From Rhinopithecus roxellana (Eukaryota > Chordata > Mammalia > Primates > Cercopithecidae): 64,000 nt of DNA. The position numbers and the translations under genes are program-made. The stretch is from positions 21,630,620-21,694,619 of the forward strand of contig NC_044568.1 in NCBI RefSeq assembly GCF_007565055.1, read 5' to 3'. The notes under the pieces were generated by a model. The model ran no database searches, was not told the origin of the DNA, and saw nothing but the letters and a program-made list of their open reading frames with translations. Below, in pieces: positions 1 through 10,685 of this stretch; within the stretch, counting starts at the first letter, position 1; the number at the start of each line of letters is the position of its first letter.

Positions 1-604
1 GGGATTTTAAAAAATCAGCTTAAAAACAACTCATGCAGACCTTAGCCTATCAGTAAACACTTCTTGGATTTTCACTATGAATATTGTTAATAGACATAAC
101 GGGTATACTGATGACAAAGATAGGCTCTTCTCCAACAGTGGCAATAAAGCTGGCATCAAGAAGGTTATTTGTGAGGCAAAGCCAATTAAATCTGCATTTA
201 CGCTGATTTTGCAGTGATTCTAGAGTGATTTTTTTTCTTTTGAATGGCAGAGCTGGCAAAATGCTAACAAATTCAATGTACCATGCACCACATGAAGCCC
301 AGAGAGTATTTCTAGAAAATGATGATGGTTTTCTAAACTAGTTGAAAAGGGGAGGGTTATTTTAGCCCTAATGCACTCCACTATATCAAGTTGTTTGCTT
401 GAATTATTTATGTGTGTATTGCGATTTTTAAACGGGAGCATCAGAGACACTTAAGCCACTGAGAAGTTAAAGACCTTGCAGGTCGTTCAAGGAGAATGTT
501 AACTAGGGCAAGCGGCAGTGGCTGGAGAAATATGTCCAATCTACTTCACAAGTCACCGGGGCTTGGCTGTCAGTACCAGATATGAAGATGGATTCAGCTA
601 TTTT
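1..604. other. Non-coding, nothing recognised
   Basis: AT-rich single-copy-looking DNA. The short open frames on the minus strand (50-259, 220-450) have no recognisable domain and no supporting signals. I see no repeat I can name. Confidence 0.5.
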
Positions 605-790
605 TCAACTCCATGAAGTGAGGCACTTACTACCCTTACCCCAAGCCTCAGTTTCCAAATCTCTAACCTTGGGATCATACATTCTGGATTAGAATTTACT
701 GTAAGATTTAGTAATATGCCAAAATAATGTAATATATAGTAAATATAATGAATTCTAACTATTGCTATGATTATTACTGTTATTTTACTC
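605..790 (+). repeat. MIR SINE fragment, diverged
   Basis: The stretch follows the MIR order: a 'gcctcagtttcc' core near 643-656, then a run ending in the Att-rich tail (tattgctatgattatta). It is diverged, so the boundaries are approximate. MIR is an ancient tRNA-derived SINE mobilised by L2. Confidence 0.5.
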
Positions 791-934
791 CAGAAAAATC
801 CAATAAGCATAAGAATGCAAACTCAATACTAGGAATTTCACTGGGTCCAGAACACCTTGGTTCTTGTGGTGCTGAAGAAAAAATAAATCCCACATAACTT
901 AAAATCTATGGGGAGAAGGCCAGTGTTTTTTGAA

Positions 935-1045
935 TATCCACGAGTGCTTGTTAAAATACTGTGTCCTAAGCCCCATTCTAAAATTCACTGAATCAGAATC
1001 TTCTAGGGAACAGCTAGAAAGCTACTTGTTTAACAGATAACCACG
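935..1045 (-). mobile_element. MER5-like hAT (Charlie) MITE fragment
   Basis: The blocks 'gcttgttaaaat', 'taagcccca' and 'actgaatcagaatct' occur in the order typical of the short non-autonomous hAT elements MER5A/B. It has no coding capacity and both ends are eroded. The family call rests on recalled consensus only. Confidence 0.45.
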
Positions 1046-1618
1046 TAATACAAATTGTTTGATATTATTCAGTGATCATCCATGTAGACAAACACATATA
1101 TGAATTCCTGCATTAAGAGAAGCATAAACAAAATGCATTAGGAAATCCAAGGTGGGAAAAATACCCCTAAATAAAGTCCTAATTTTCTGGCTCTGAGAAT
1201 GTATTTAGGAAAAAGACAATTGTTATATACAATTAAAAATAAAATGAGTGAGACTAAATGATAAAATATATCTGAATCAAAACACAAGCGTTAAATCTGA
1301 ATAATAAAATACTTATTTTCAGGTAAACTTCTTCTAGGATTTGCAATTGAGAAATCAATTTTCTCATCAGCTAAAATATCATGAAATTTCAGTCACAGAT
1401 GCCCTGTGAGAAGAGGGAGTATGTTTTGCTCAAATCTAAATAGTAAAATACAGCAAGCAAACAAAGACCTGCCCTTAACATGTATCATGACATGGTTGCC
1501 CCACTTTCCAGGAAGGAATATGCCACAGGAAGTCAGATGTTAACATATTAAGGTCTCGCAAAGTTCTGACAATGCTGAGGTCAACATAGCCATTGGGAAT
1601 AAGAATACGCAGCCCAGA
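1046..1618. other. Non-coding, nothing recognised
   Basis: AT-rich DNA without a nameable repeat or a reading frame worth calling. Confidence 0.5.
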
Positions 1619-2140
1619 TTTTTTTTTAACTTCTATTTTTAGGCTCAGGAGTACATGTGCAGATTTGTTATATAGGTAAATTGCATTTCATGGGGGGTTG
1701 GTGTACAGATTATTTTGTCACCCTGGTAATAAGCATAGTATCTGATAGTTTTTTAATCCTCTCCCTTCTCCCACCCTACACCCTCAAGTAAACCCTGGTG
1801 TCTGTTGTTTTCTTTGTGTCCATGTTTTCTCATCATCTCATCACTTATGATGATGTTTTCATCACAAGTAAGAACATGCAATTTTTGCTTTTCTATTCCT
1901 GCATTAGTGTGCTTAGAATAATGGCCTCTAGTTCCATCCATACTGTTTAAAAGGACATAATCTTATTCTTTTTCATGACACCATGGTAATTAATGGTGTA
2001 TATGTATTTTCTTTATCCTGTCTTCTACTAATGAGCATTTACATTGATTCCATATCTTTGCTCTTGTAAGTAGTGTTGCAGTGAACATACATGTGCACAT
2101 ATCTTGATGGCAGAATGACTCATATTCCTTTGGGTATATA
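1619..2140 (-). mobile_element. L1 3' end (ORF2 tail plus 3' UTR), antisense
   Basis: On the + strand it begins with a T-run (the element's A-tail) followed by 'gtacatgtgcag', 'tttgttatataggtaaa' and 'ggtgtctgttgttt', then the ORF2-end block 'cctttgggtatatacc'. That is the typical 3' end of an older primate or mammalian L1 read from its minus strand. It is 5'-truncated. The element stops at the small tandem duplication at 2129-2182. Confidence 0.85.
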
Positions 2141-2182
2141 CCTAGTGAAGCAGACTTTGGTTATATACCTAGTGAAGCAGAT
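2129..2182. repeat. 27-bp tandem duplication at an L1/LTR junction
   Basis: Two adjacent 27-bp units (2129-2155 and 2156-2182) share 'tatacctagtgaagcaga' and differ at two positions. The first half of each unit is L1 sequence; the 'gaagcaga' part is not. The duplication therefore arose after the L1 was joined to its right-hand neighbour. Confidence 0.9.
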
Positions 2183-2765
2183 ACCAGAGGTTCATTGTCT
2201 CACAGCCAAGGAGATAAAGGACGTGGACAAACAAAGGGTGAGGTTTAGAGTAGAAATTTAATAGGTGAAGGAAAGAGAATAGTTCTATGCTACAGAGAGG
2301 GGCTCCAGAAAAATGGGTTGTTGTTTCAAAGTTTGGATACAGAGGCTTTTATAAGAAACCCATAGTGGGTTGGGCACCTCATTTGCATAAGGCATGCATT
2401 TCTGGTAGTTCCACCCCATCCACTTAGTGTGCATGTGGGCTCTTAGCTTGATTTACTCCATGTTGCTTTGTTCCCTTTACTGTGCATGTGTCAGGAGACA
2501 AAATTTTCCATTGCGGGCGTGTGTGGGAAAGTCTCCTGTGTAGCCTTTCTCATCTATGTGCCTGTGGGGATGTCTTAGGCAAGCCCCCCTGGGAAAGTTC
2601 CCTTATCTGTGCCTGCAGCTTGATTTTTCAGGCTATTCTTTTGTTTGAAAGAATTTAACCAAGGACCTGCTCTAAAACTAGGACCCACCCTGTCTCCCTG
2701 ATGGGTTTCTTCCTTTCTCCTCTCTCGATTGTTAGCCCAGATCTTAAAACCCATCTGAACAGCCC
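2183..2765 (-). mobile_element. Solo LTR of an endogenous retrovirus, family not assigned
   Basis: Read on the minus strand, this has LTR architecture: a TATA-like 'cttataaaag' (2345-2354), about 90 bp further an ATTAAA polyadenylation signal (2257-2262), and then a GT/CT-rich U5-like end near 2185. No internal retroviral sequence adjoins it, so it looks like a solo LTR. The left boundary lies just past the 27-bp duplication; the right one is uncertain. It is probably a class I ERV, but I cannot name the family. Confidence 0.55.
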
Positions 2766-2959
2766 AAAGTCACATCTGGGGACAAATACACAGAAAAAAA
2801 AAAAAAAGCAGATCTTGAACTTTATTCTATGAAGAAAAGTCAGATAAAATAGCCGTGGTAAGAGGTAGTTGTAGCCAAAGCAGTAGAGGTAGAAAGGCAA
2901 TGGTGAAGCAATGATGGATTACACACTTACTATAATATACTACCAAAATCTTGAGTGCA

Positions 2960-3125
2960 ACATCTCCATTAATCATCTGCCATCTTTTGCATGGATCCTA
3001 ATGTTGTCTCCATTTTACAGAGGAAGAAAATCAGCTGGGCTCCAATCAAGTACATTTCATTAGGTCAAAAGCTTATAAGTGGTTATGCTGAGATTTGAAC
3101 CCATGTTTTCTAACCTCTAACCTTA
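2960..3125 (-). repeat. MIR SINE, antisense
   Basis: Contains 'ccattttacagaggaagaaa' (3011-3030), 'taggtcaaaagcttataagt' and 'gagatttgaacccatg', which is the antisense order of the MIR core and tRNA-related part. Confidence 0.75.
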
Positions 3126-3337
3126 TTTCAATTTAAAATTGCATCTCAGGAAGTAGGAATGAGAAGTCTGATTCTATTTCTTGTTGTTTGACTGTGGACA
3201 GCTTTTAGACTCATCTCCTTGTTCTCCACATCTAAAAAAACACAAGCAAGCTTTCTTCTCTTGGCCCGCATAGGAAATTAAAACCGTGCACATCACTGCC
3301 CACCTGGAACTCTCACTGTGGGACCCATCCTTTAACA

Positions 3338-3850
3338 ATAAAAACCCAAACTGTTACCCACAAAAGGGTGAATTCAATAACGTGCTTGCAGTGACAATCC
3401 AATGACCACAACCAAGGAGGATTTAACAAGGAGATTTTATTACTTGTAAAGAGTAAGACGGACACCCACCAGGGGTAGTCCCTTAAAGCAATGTCACCTC
3501 GAACAACAGGGAAAACAGGGCTTTCATTAGGCTGGTGAGCTGAGTCATTTTATGTAGAGGTGGAGTAAAGGCAGAGCAGGTACAATCACCAATCATGCTT
3601 CTGCATATGTCATGTGTATAAGAAATAGCAGATAGGCTCCTCCCAGGGAGGTGCTTTTAGTGTTGTAGTGAAGAAACTTCACCATGGTTCATCTCTAACT
3701 CAGGTGTCGCTGGGTCCAACAAGTTTTTTGTTTTTCCCAGGCTGAACTTCTTCCAGGCACTTTTTGAAACAACAAGAACTCAAAGTTCAACGATTACAAG
3801 TAGAAACTTTTTCACAGTACATACCCCAAAACCCAGGAACCCTGGGTTAC
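3338..3850 (-). mobile_element. LTR-like retroviral element, antisense, family not assigned
   Basis: On the minus strand there is an AATAAA polyadenylation signal at 3436-3441 and an AT-rich TATA-like site near 3545-3556. Blocks such as 'ggtgcttttag', 'tcaccatggttca' and 'ctaactcaggtgtc' look like a known LTR, but I cannot name it with confidence. It lies about 570 bp from the LTR at 2183 on the same strand and shares no obvious sequence with it, so the two are unlikely to be a proviral pair. Confidence 0.5.
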
Positions 3851-3967
3851 AAAACCAATTTTCTTTCCGTGCTATCTCAGGCCATATTTTGACCTTCTGT
3901 AAAGTCCTGCCCTGATTGTCCCAGAGATTTAAATTATGTAAGTAATAAACCTTTTAAACCCTCTTGG

Positions 3968-3968
3968 A

Positions 3969-4038
<70 letters not shown>

Positions 4039-4041
4039 AAG
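3968..4041. repeat. Compound (TG)n(GA)n microsatellite
   Basis: A TG run with one interruption passes directly into a GA run with a few GAAA interruptions. It makes chance frames on the + strand (alternating Cys/Val, then Glu/Arg) that are not genes. Confidence 0.97.
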
Positions 4042-5254
4042 CGTCATTAATCTTGACATCCAAAATAAATTTTGGGTGGGAGTTTCTCTGCCTCTACAGG
4101 TGACCATAGCAAATGAAATGTGCTCTTTAACTTGTCTCCAACTTTTGTTTTTTCCCCATATGCAATATTTTGATATTCTACACTAAACACCCTCATCTCC
4201 ATCCTCCTCCCTGTTTCACTCGGGACAATTGTTTTAATAGTAAATGTTAACGTAACAGCTCTTCCTCTCTGAACATTGGAAATTATCACTAACCAAGTAC
4301 AGCCTCATGCCTCCCTGAGATCTGTGGAAACTCTGGCATTCTTCTTACAATTATTTCTTTCCAGACAGCCAGAGTTGATTAATGTTGAGAAAATAGATAA
4401 AATATTTTTACTGTCCTAGACGTATGTGTTTGTGTTAGGACAGGCAGGGAGCTGTGGCTGTTCTTCAACTGCAGTCTGGGTATATAAGATGACTGAGATA
4501 CAGTAGTTGTTGGAAATACTAAGCAATAGGAAAGGGACACTCTGTCTCAAAAGTCCTTCAAAGAGGCAGGAAAAGTAAGTAATGTCAGAAATATATCTGA
4601 GATATAATAGTGACCTCAGGAGCTTTGCTTTATATAGTTGAGACCTGTGGTTCTCAAATATGTATTTTTCTCAGATTTGATTAAAAAAACAAATAATGAA
4701 GCAACAGAAAAACTTATTTTCCTTAGCACCAACTGAGTAGCACCCATTAGAGAGACCCCCGTAGGTACCTTTACATTCTTGAGAAAATATCATGATATTA
4801 AGCTCAGGGTGTAACAGTTGGTAGAATATCCCTTGAAAATATTTTGCCTTTCAGCTGAGAAAGTTTCTCTAACAAAGTGGATGTCAGAAGAAGCTCCCAG
4901 GCACCCCTGGCTATGTCTAGAGCTCATTATCTCCTCATTACAGGGAACCTGAGGGGGATGAGGAAAATGCATTCGGAAAGATGCATTCATGTTTTATTGA
5001 TTGCCAACAGAGCTCAAGTCTCTGAATTCTCACACTCTGGGATATTTTGTTAGGAAAATAAGCACAGTAGGCTCTTGTTTACATGCCCTCTTCCTTCTGG
5101 TACAATTGATTCCAGCACAGCACAAAACTGAGCATCTTCCCCAATTAGGTTCTCATGAGCCACCACCACACAAGATCTAAAGCAAAGCTTTCAATAAGCA
5201 CATTGCTTATTGTCTCAGAGGATCTGAAACATATCCCATTCATGCAATCCCCTC
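4042..5254. other. Non-coding, nothing recognised
   Basis: No repeat I can name and no credible coding signal. The frames at 4047-4289 and 4790-4990 (minus) have no domain-like features. Confidence 0.5.
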
Positions 5255-5350
5255 TTTTGATGAATGAGAAAACCTGGGTCCAGAGAAGTTAATTGGCTTG
5301 TCCCTGGTCACACAGCCAGTGGTGACAGAGCCTAGGTTAGAATTCAAGGT
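5255..5350 (-). repeat. MIR SINE, antisense
   Basis: Shows 'gatgaatgagaaaacctggg', 'cagagaagttaattggcttg' and 'ggtcacacagccagtgg', the characteristic antisense MIR core. Confidence 0.85.
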
Positions 5351-5714
5351 TCCTGATGTCTTCAATCACACCTTTTTGGTTATTCTAACTGTATATATTT
5401 TCCCATTTCTGGAGAAAAAATGTAATAAAATGGTAGTTTTAAACTGTCCTCTATAATTACAACATATATTATAGAGTCCATTTGGCATGCCATGATAACT
5501 CAGTTTGTGGAGAACTCAGATTATATTGGGAGGTAGCAAACTGGGGAGGCAGTTATGCTGAGGCTATGACAGATAACAGATTTGTGAAGAAACTTAGGAG
5601 ATTTCATCCTGACATAAAGATACAACATAGTGGAAGCATGATAGCTGTCTTGAGGAAAAAGGAATTGATTGACTCTTAAGGGCAGAAACAGGTAGAACCA
5701 ATGAGAAAATTGTT
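5351..5714. other. Non-coding, small unsupported ORF
   Basis: Holds a 65-codon + strand frame at 5482-5679 that matches no family I know. There is no Kozak, splice or repeat evidence to support it as a gene. Confidence 0.45.
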
Positions 5715-5880
5715 ATGAGCATGGACTTTGGAATCAGAAAGAGTGACTAGGATAACTTTGGGCAAAATATTAAACTTTTTGAGTTTCAGTTTCTGTGCCT
5801 GTAAAATAGAGATAATACTTAACTTATGGAGATAATACTTAGAACAACTTTATAGGGTGGCTGTGAAAAAGATATTAGAC
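5715..5880 (+). repeat. MIR SINE, sense, with a short internal duplication
   Basis: Follows the MIR sense order: 'catggactttggaatcagaa', 'gtttcagtttctgtgcctgt', 'aaaatagagataatactta'. 'gagataatactta' appears twice, at 5808 and 5829, so a 21-bp piece was duplicated inside the element. Confidence 0.85.
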
Positions 5881-5914
5881 CATATTAAGAATGACTCTTC
5901 ATGAGGCACATATT

Positions 5915-6110
5915 GTGTGGTGTTTTAAGCATTTTACATGTGTACATTCATTTTTGTCCTCCCACAACCCTATGAAGCAAGTGCTATTATCTTTTTTTGG
6001 ATAACAGAAAAACTGATGCACGGAAGAAAGAGTTTAGAGTTGGAAGAGCAAAGATTTTTGGGTTTTGAGTTTTATCCACTAAGTCAAATTGGCTCCAAGA
6101 TTCGTGATCT
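5915..6110 (-). repeat. MIR SINE, antisense
   Basis: 'ttttacatgtgtacattca', 'cacaaccctatgaagcaagt' and 'gctattatctttttttggat' are antisense MIR. It lies tail-to-tail with the sense MIR at 5715. Confidence 0.75.
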
Positions 6111-6586
6111 TCACCACTATGTTAGAATTACCATATTTTAAGAGTCCTTTACGGAGTGCATAATAAATGCTCAGTAACTTCTGTAAAATGATAACTTCTA
6201 TAACAATAATAATTACTATTGTCATAAAACTAAGGATGATAAATAAAAAAAAAAAGGAGGAGGAGGAAAAAGGGACAGAGGAACAAGGTAATTAAGAACT
6301 TGCCTAAGTTCACATATGTGTTGCATCAGCCAGAAAAGGCTACATTTTGCTAACGACTACCCACAAAATCTTAGTGGATTGATACAATTCATTTCTATTT
6401 ACATTGAATTGTTCAAGGTAAGCCACAAATCACACTTCATATCAGAGTGAATAGGGAAGTTCCATAATATTTGTGCTTAGAAGAAATTTAATGGTTATGA
6501 ACTGTCTTAATGACTTCTATTGTCAGTGAGTAGGAGAGCCAGAAATAGAAACTGGGTTTTAGTTTTTAAGAAAGAAATTTCTGCAT
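6111..6586. other. Non-coding; short GGA-rich run
   Basis: A run 'aaaaaaaaaaggaggagga' sits near 6246-6267. The part around 6340-6420 resembles the end of an old DNA-transposon or LTR repeat but I cannot place it. Confidence 0.4.
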
Positions 6587-7055
6587 TCATTTTCTATGGC
6601 CACATCACAAATTAGCATCAATTTATCAGATTAAAACAATTCATACTTTTCTCACATTTCCCAGGTCAGAAGTCCATGTGAGCTCAACTGGGTTCTCTAA
6701 TTAAGGTCTCATGAGGCTGCGATCAAGGGGTGTGCAGGGCTGGACTCAGACTTGAAGAAAAAATTCGTTTTTGAGTTTATTCAGGTTGTTGACAGAATAC
6801 TTTGTTTGGAAGGTCCCCTGTTTCCTTGTGTGATTCTAGAGGCCATCCCCAGGTCCTTTCAGATGGCCTGTTCCATCTTCCAATCAGGAACAGTGTGTCA
6901 ATTAATCTCAAACTGAATTTCCTTGGTTTCTCTTTCTGTCACTATCCAGATAAAATGTCCTGCTTTTAACAGCCTATGCAATTATTACGTTGGTGCAAAA
7001 GCAATTGCGGTTTTTGCCACTCCTTTTACTCGTTCAGGCCCACCCAGATAATCTC
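6587..7055 (-). mobile_element. MLT1-type MaLR LTR, antisense
   Basis: Blocks run in the antisense MLT1 order: 'tatggccacatcacaaatta', 'caggtcagaagtcca', 'ctcaactgggttctc', 'aggtcctttcagatggcc', 'ggcccacccagataatct'. The MADE1 piece at 6985-7030 interrupts it between 'ctgcttttaacagcc' and 'caggcccaccc'. MaLR LTRs are non-autonomous ERVL relatives. Confidence 0.65.
6985..7030 (+). mobile_element. Half of a MADE1 mariner MITE
   Basis: 'gttggtgcaaaagcaattgc' and 'ggtttttgcca' are the signature left half of MADE1, the 80-bp palindromic MITE of Hsmar1. Only about 45 bp is present; the mirror-image right half is missing and the MLT1 sequence resumes. Known MADE1 copies gave rise to the miR-548 family, but this copy cannot form that hairpin. 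MADE1 is restricted to anthropoid primates. Confidence 0.85.
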
Positions 7056-7130
7056 TCTAACCAAATCACTTGTGCTATATAGCATACACAGCCATGGAAC
7101 TGATAGTTCATCATATTTCTGAGTTCTGAG

Positions 7131-7488
7131 TTGTCTTACTCAGTTTGAGCTGCCGTAAGAAAATATCAAAGACTATGTACCTCATAAAAAATCAGAAATT
7201 AATTTCCGGCTGTTGTGAAGGCTGGGAAGTCAAAGATCAAGGCACCAGCAGATTCAGTGTCTGGTGAGGGCCTGTTTTTGCATAAATGGCACCTTCTTAC
7301 CCTGTCTTCACATGTGGAAGGGGTTAGCTGCGCTCTTTTTCATTTATTTTATAAGGGCACTAATCCCAATTATGAGGGCTCTTCCCTCGTCAACTAATCA
7401 GTTCTCCAAAAACCCCACCTCCTAATATCTAAAAGAATTACAACATATACACTTAAGGGGGGGTTCAAACATTCAGACCATAACATGA
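7131..7488 (-). mobile_element. MLT1A-like MaLR LTR, antisense
   Basis: Clear MLT1 order on the minus strand: 'gctgggaagtcaaagatcaa', 'ggcaccagcagattcagtgt', 'ctggtgagggcctg', 'tataagggcactaatccca', 'ccccacctcctaatat', ending in 'acattcagaccataaca'. It is nearly complete. Confidence 0.9.
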
Positions 7489-7842
7489 GGTTAAAGTGGA
7501 ACATCTCTGATGGACCATTTTTAAAAATTCATCTACTGCACCGTAGCATTCACCAAGGGTGGTATGGATTGTCTTCCAAGGCAAGTGTTTCCTTAATTGC
7601 AAGCAAAAGTCACAGCCCAGGATGGAAGATATTCTTTCAGTTAAGTTGCACAGAGGATATTTTGGCTTTCTGGAGCCTAAATTAAATACCCAATTGTTGA
7701 CTCTTGTTTATTTTTGTTTTTTATTTCTTACATAGTAGAAATAAATGAAATTTAACTGTATTAGCTTGTAACCTGTAACCGTATCACTGAGTGATTCACT
7801 GTTTAGGTAAGAATGTGTGTGATTATATACCACATATATATA
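7489..7842. other. Spacer between two MLT1 LTRs
   Basis: Mostly unassigned. It includes the first copy of a 20-bp direct repeat (7753-7772) whose second copy (7841-7860) overlaps the edge of the next LTR. Confidence 0.6.
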
Positions 7843-7860
7843 ACTGTATTAGCTTGTAAC
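7753..7860. repeat. Pair of perfect 20-bp direct repeats at an LTR edge
   Basis: 'taactgtattagcttgtaac' occurs at 7753-7772 and again at 7841-7860. The second copy is the terminal sequence of the antisense MLT1 LTR; the first lies outside it. The offset is 88 bp. Confidence 0.95.
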
Positions 7861-8397
7861 AAATTACCACTAACATAGTTGCTTAGGCTATCCAAATTTA
7901 TTATCCTACAAGTTCAAATTTATTATTCCACAAAGTGGAAAATGTGACAGAGGCCTCACTGGACTAAAATGAAGGTGTCATCAGGGATGTATCCTATCCT
8001 TTCTCAGGTTTTAGAAAGACTCATTTCCTAACTTTTGTAGATTTTAGAGGCTGTCCACATTCCTTGACTCATGGTCTCCTTTTCCCATCTTCAAAGTCTA
8101 CAATACCAGATCAAGTCCTTCTCACATGGTGTATCTGCCCCTTTATTTGTAATTGCAGCTCTCTTTAACCAAGTGTCCTGTAAAGGTTCTAAATAATTAT
8201 TTGTTTTTAAGGACTCATTTATTTAGATTTGGCTAAACCAATATTCCAGGGTAATCTCCCCGTAACAAGAGTATTATCCTTGATCAGATCTATAAAATTC
8301 CATTTGTGATGTAAGGTAATACATTTGCAGGTTTCAGGATTAGGTCATAGACAATTCATAGACAATTCTGTGGGTGATTTTTCTGCCTATTACACTG
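7843..8397 (-). mobile_element. MLT1D-like MaLR LTR, antisense
   Basis: Contains 'taacaaattaccactaacat', 'gatgtaaggtaatacatttg', 'caggtttcaggattaggtca' and ends near 'ctgcctattaca'. A small duplication, 'catagacaattcatagacaa' (8346-8365), lies near the right end. It is the third same-strand MLT1-type LTR in 1.8 kb. Confidence 0.85.
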
Positions 8398-9440
8398 ACT
8401 TAACCAAATAAGAGTGGAAATCTATTCTGAGGATTTTTGCATTTATCAGGTAAATTTAGGATTTCCAAAAGAGTTTGGGATTATAAACCAGGAAAACAGC
8501 TGCAATCTATCCTGGTGTGTTTTCTCTGCTCTTTCTGAAAATCTGCTTCACTTTTTCTTCTCACAGAAACCACCTTTTCTGTCTATCCAGTCCACATAAC
8601 AGAAAATGGCTGTTTCACATCTCTTGATTCTAGGATATTGGTCTAACCACTGGCAGAGATTGTCTTGGCTATTTTCTCAGACCGTATTTTCAAAACAAGT
8701 AATAGTGAAGCCTTGGTGTAATAAGCAACACTGAGTGGTAAAGGATTATGAGGCCAAATAACAGCTGCTAAAGATCAGCCACAGGGTTCAAGGGTGATTC
8801 CTCATAGACGGGAAATGTTGGCTTGTTCCCAAGCAAGAGGTGCCCATTTCATGTCAATTTGACTATGATTTTTATCGTATTCCTGCCATAACTATGGTCT
8901 TTTCTACCAGAGTAAGATTACACATTGCCAGAAAAAATGTCATCAGATACCATGTGGCTAACATGATGCATATGTGTGAAGCAGCTTTGCATATGCAGCT
9001 CATTGATGCATTAAAAGTAATTTTGTGAATTGTGAAACATGAAAGAAATCAGGCAGAATGCACTGAAGAGATGAGAGAAAGTTTTATGTGCAGGAAGAAA
9101 TGGAAAAGCCAGACACACATGGGATTTTGTTTCGATACACGTGGACACTGATTGTCAGAGCAGCAGTGCTTGCCAGGCAAAAATCATCAAGTAGCTTTCT
9201 AATGTTTTCTTCTGTTTATATTGAACTCAGCTGATCAATAAAATTAAAAACTGGCAAAGATACCACCTAAAAACTCAGCATAAGGTATGTAGAAATGTTG
9301 TATTAAAATTCTTATGGTTGGACATAATATCAGACCCAGTCTGATATCTGGCCTACTTGGGGAAAATATACTATCGAGATATAACTGAGAATTGAAAATA
9401 TTAAATATAAAATTATACAATGGTAAAAAGTAATACAAAT
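8398..9440. other. Non-coding, nothing recognised
   Basis: Roughly 1 kb without a nameable repeat. The short + strand frames at 8414-8599 and 8840-9028 carry no domain signature. Confidence 0.5.
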
Positions 9441-9648
9441 AAAAATTCAGTAACAACTATTTACATGGCATTTCCATTATATGAGGTATTATAAGTAATC
9501 CAGAGGTGATTTAAAATACACAGGAGGATATGTGTAGGTTATATGCAAATACTATGTCATTTTACATAAGGGACTTGAACATCTGCTGATTGTATTATCC
9601 ACAGGGATCCTGGAACCAATCCCCCATGGATGCCAAGGGACAACTGTA
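9441..9648 (+). mobile_element. Tigger-family (Tc1/mariner) DNA transposon, terminal fragment
   Basis: 'ggtattataagtaatccaga', 'ggttatatgcaaatacta', 'aagggacttgaacatctgc', 'ggatcctggaaccaatcccc' and the terminal 'gccaagggacaactgta' match the end of a Tigger element. The other terminal repeat and the transposase part are absent. The subfamily and the strand assignment are tentative. Confidence 0.75.
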
Positions 9649-10623
9649 TACATACATGTATATATGAGTATATTTACATGTATAATAGCATCATTCTGTG
9701 CAAACCTGTTATTTGGTGGAAAATATGAACATTGGTTGCTATGTAAATTTCATTCTTTTATATGGCTATACCATAAGCCATTTAGTCCAAATCCTAATGC
9801 TGAAATTTTGTCCATTTGCAGTTCACTATTATGTACAAAATTGTAACTTATTTGATTATTTCAAAATTTAATTTCTAGAAATTATATTTTTTTCTGAGAA
9901 AGGAATGAGGCTATTGATACATATTTAAAACTACCATTTAAAAAGGTTGAATTAGGGAGTTGTCTTACTGTTTGGATTAGCATTTTTGAGTAGCATAAAG
10001 GTTGAATGAATTTTTCCCCAAATTATATACAAGCATTACTTTTCTTTCTCAAAAAACACTAATGCTAAATATCATCATTAAATCAAATACTGAATAATAT
10101 GACTTTATTTTACAAAAAGAAATATAAAAGAAAATTTGTGGAGGTGCACCTAGATTAATAGGTAAAGGATACTTAGCAAGATTTTGGGCATCTATTGTCA
10201 GGAAATAAGACCACCTCTCTCCCGTATTTGTATGCATCAGTTACCACCATTGCCTGAGAAACAAAGCATATTTTTTATGATTCTGTCAAATAAAAATTAA
10301 TAAAATCTGTAAGTAATAATGAATATCTGCCTCTGTACAAGTGCTGGGATTTTAGGAATCTGACAGCTGTGTTCATGAAGCATTGAGAAAGGGAAAGTAC
10401 ATCAAGATCAGATGAAAATTATTTGCAATCTTTTGGAAGAAATGCAATGAACTGCATATCTAGAGTGATAGATATAACAAAGTGGGAGAGAAAAGAGATA
10501 TGAGATATATTGTATATAAAGAATAAGCTTGACTTTGTAACCTATTTTTTTTGAATGGCATAATAAAACAGAAATCAGAGATAATGAGGTTGTTTTAATT
10601 TGTTCTATTGGCTAGTCATTAGT
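9649..10623. other. Non-coding, nothing recognised
   Basis: AT-rich DNA. Frames at 9664-9846 (+) and 10049-10237 (minus) are not recognisable. Confidence 0.5.
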
Positions 10624-10638
10624 AAATTTAGAATATAT

Positions 10639-10680
10639 ATGTATATACATATGTGTGTGTGTGTATACATATATATATAA
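10639..10680. repeat. TA/TG microsatellite in an Alu tail
   Basis: The run of TA and TG units lies between the left target-site duplication (10624-10638) and the Alu body that starts near 10686. That is exactly where this antisense Alu's A-tail should be. Confidence 0.85.
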
Positions 10681-10685
10681 AATTC

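Noticed and set aside
2183..3850. Two nearby antisense LTRs considered as the two ends of one provirus
   Set aside because: The sequences are not alike, and the 0.6 kb between them contains a MIR rather than retroviral internal sequence.
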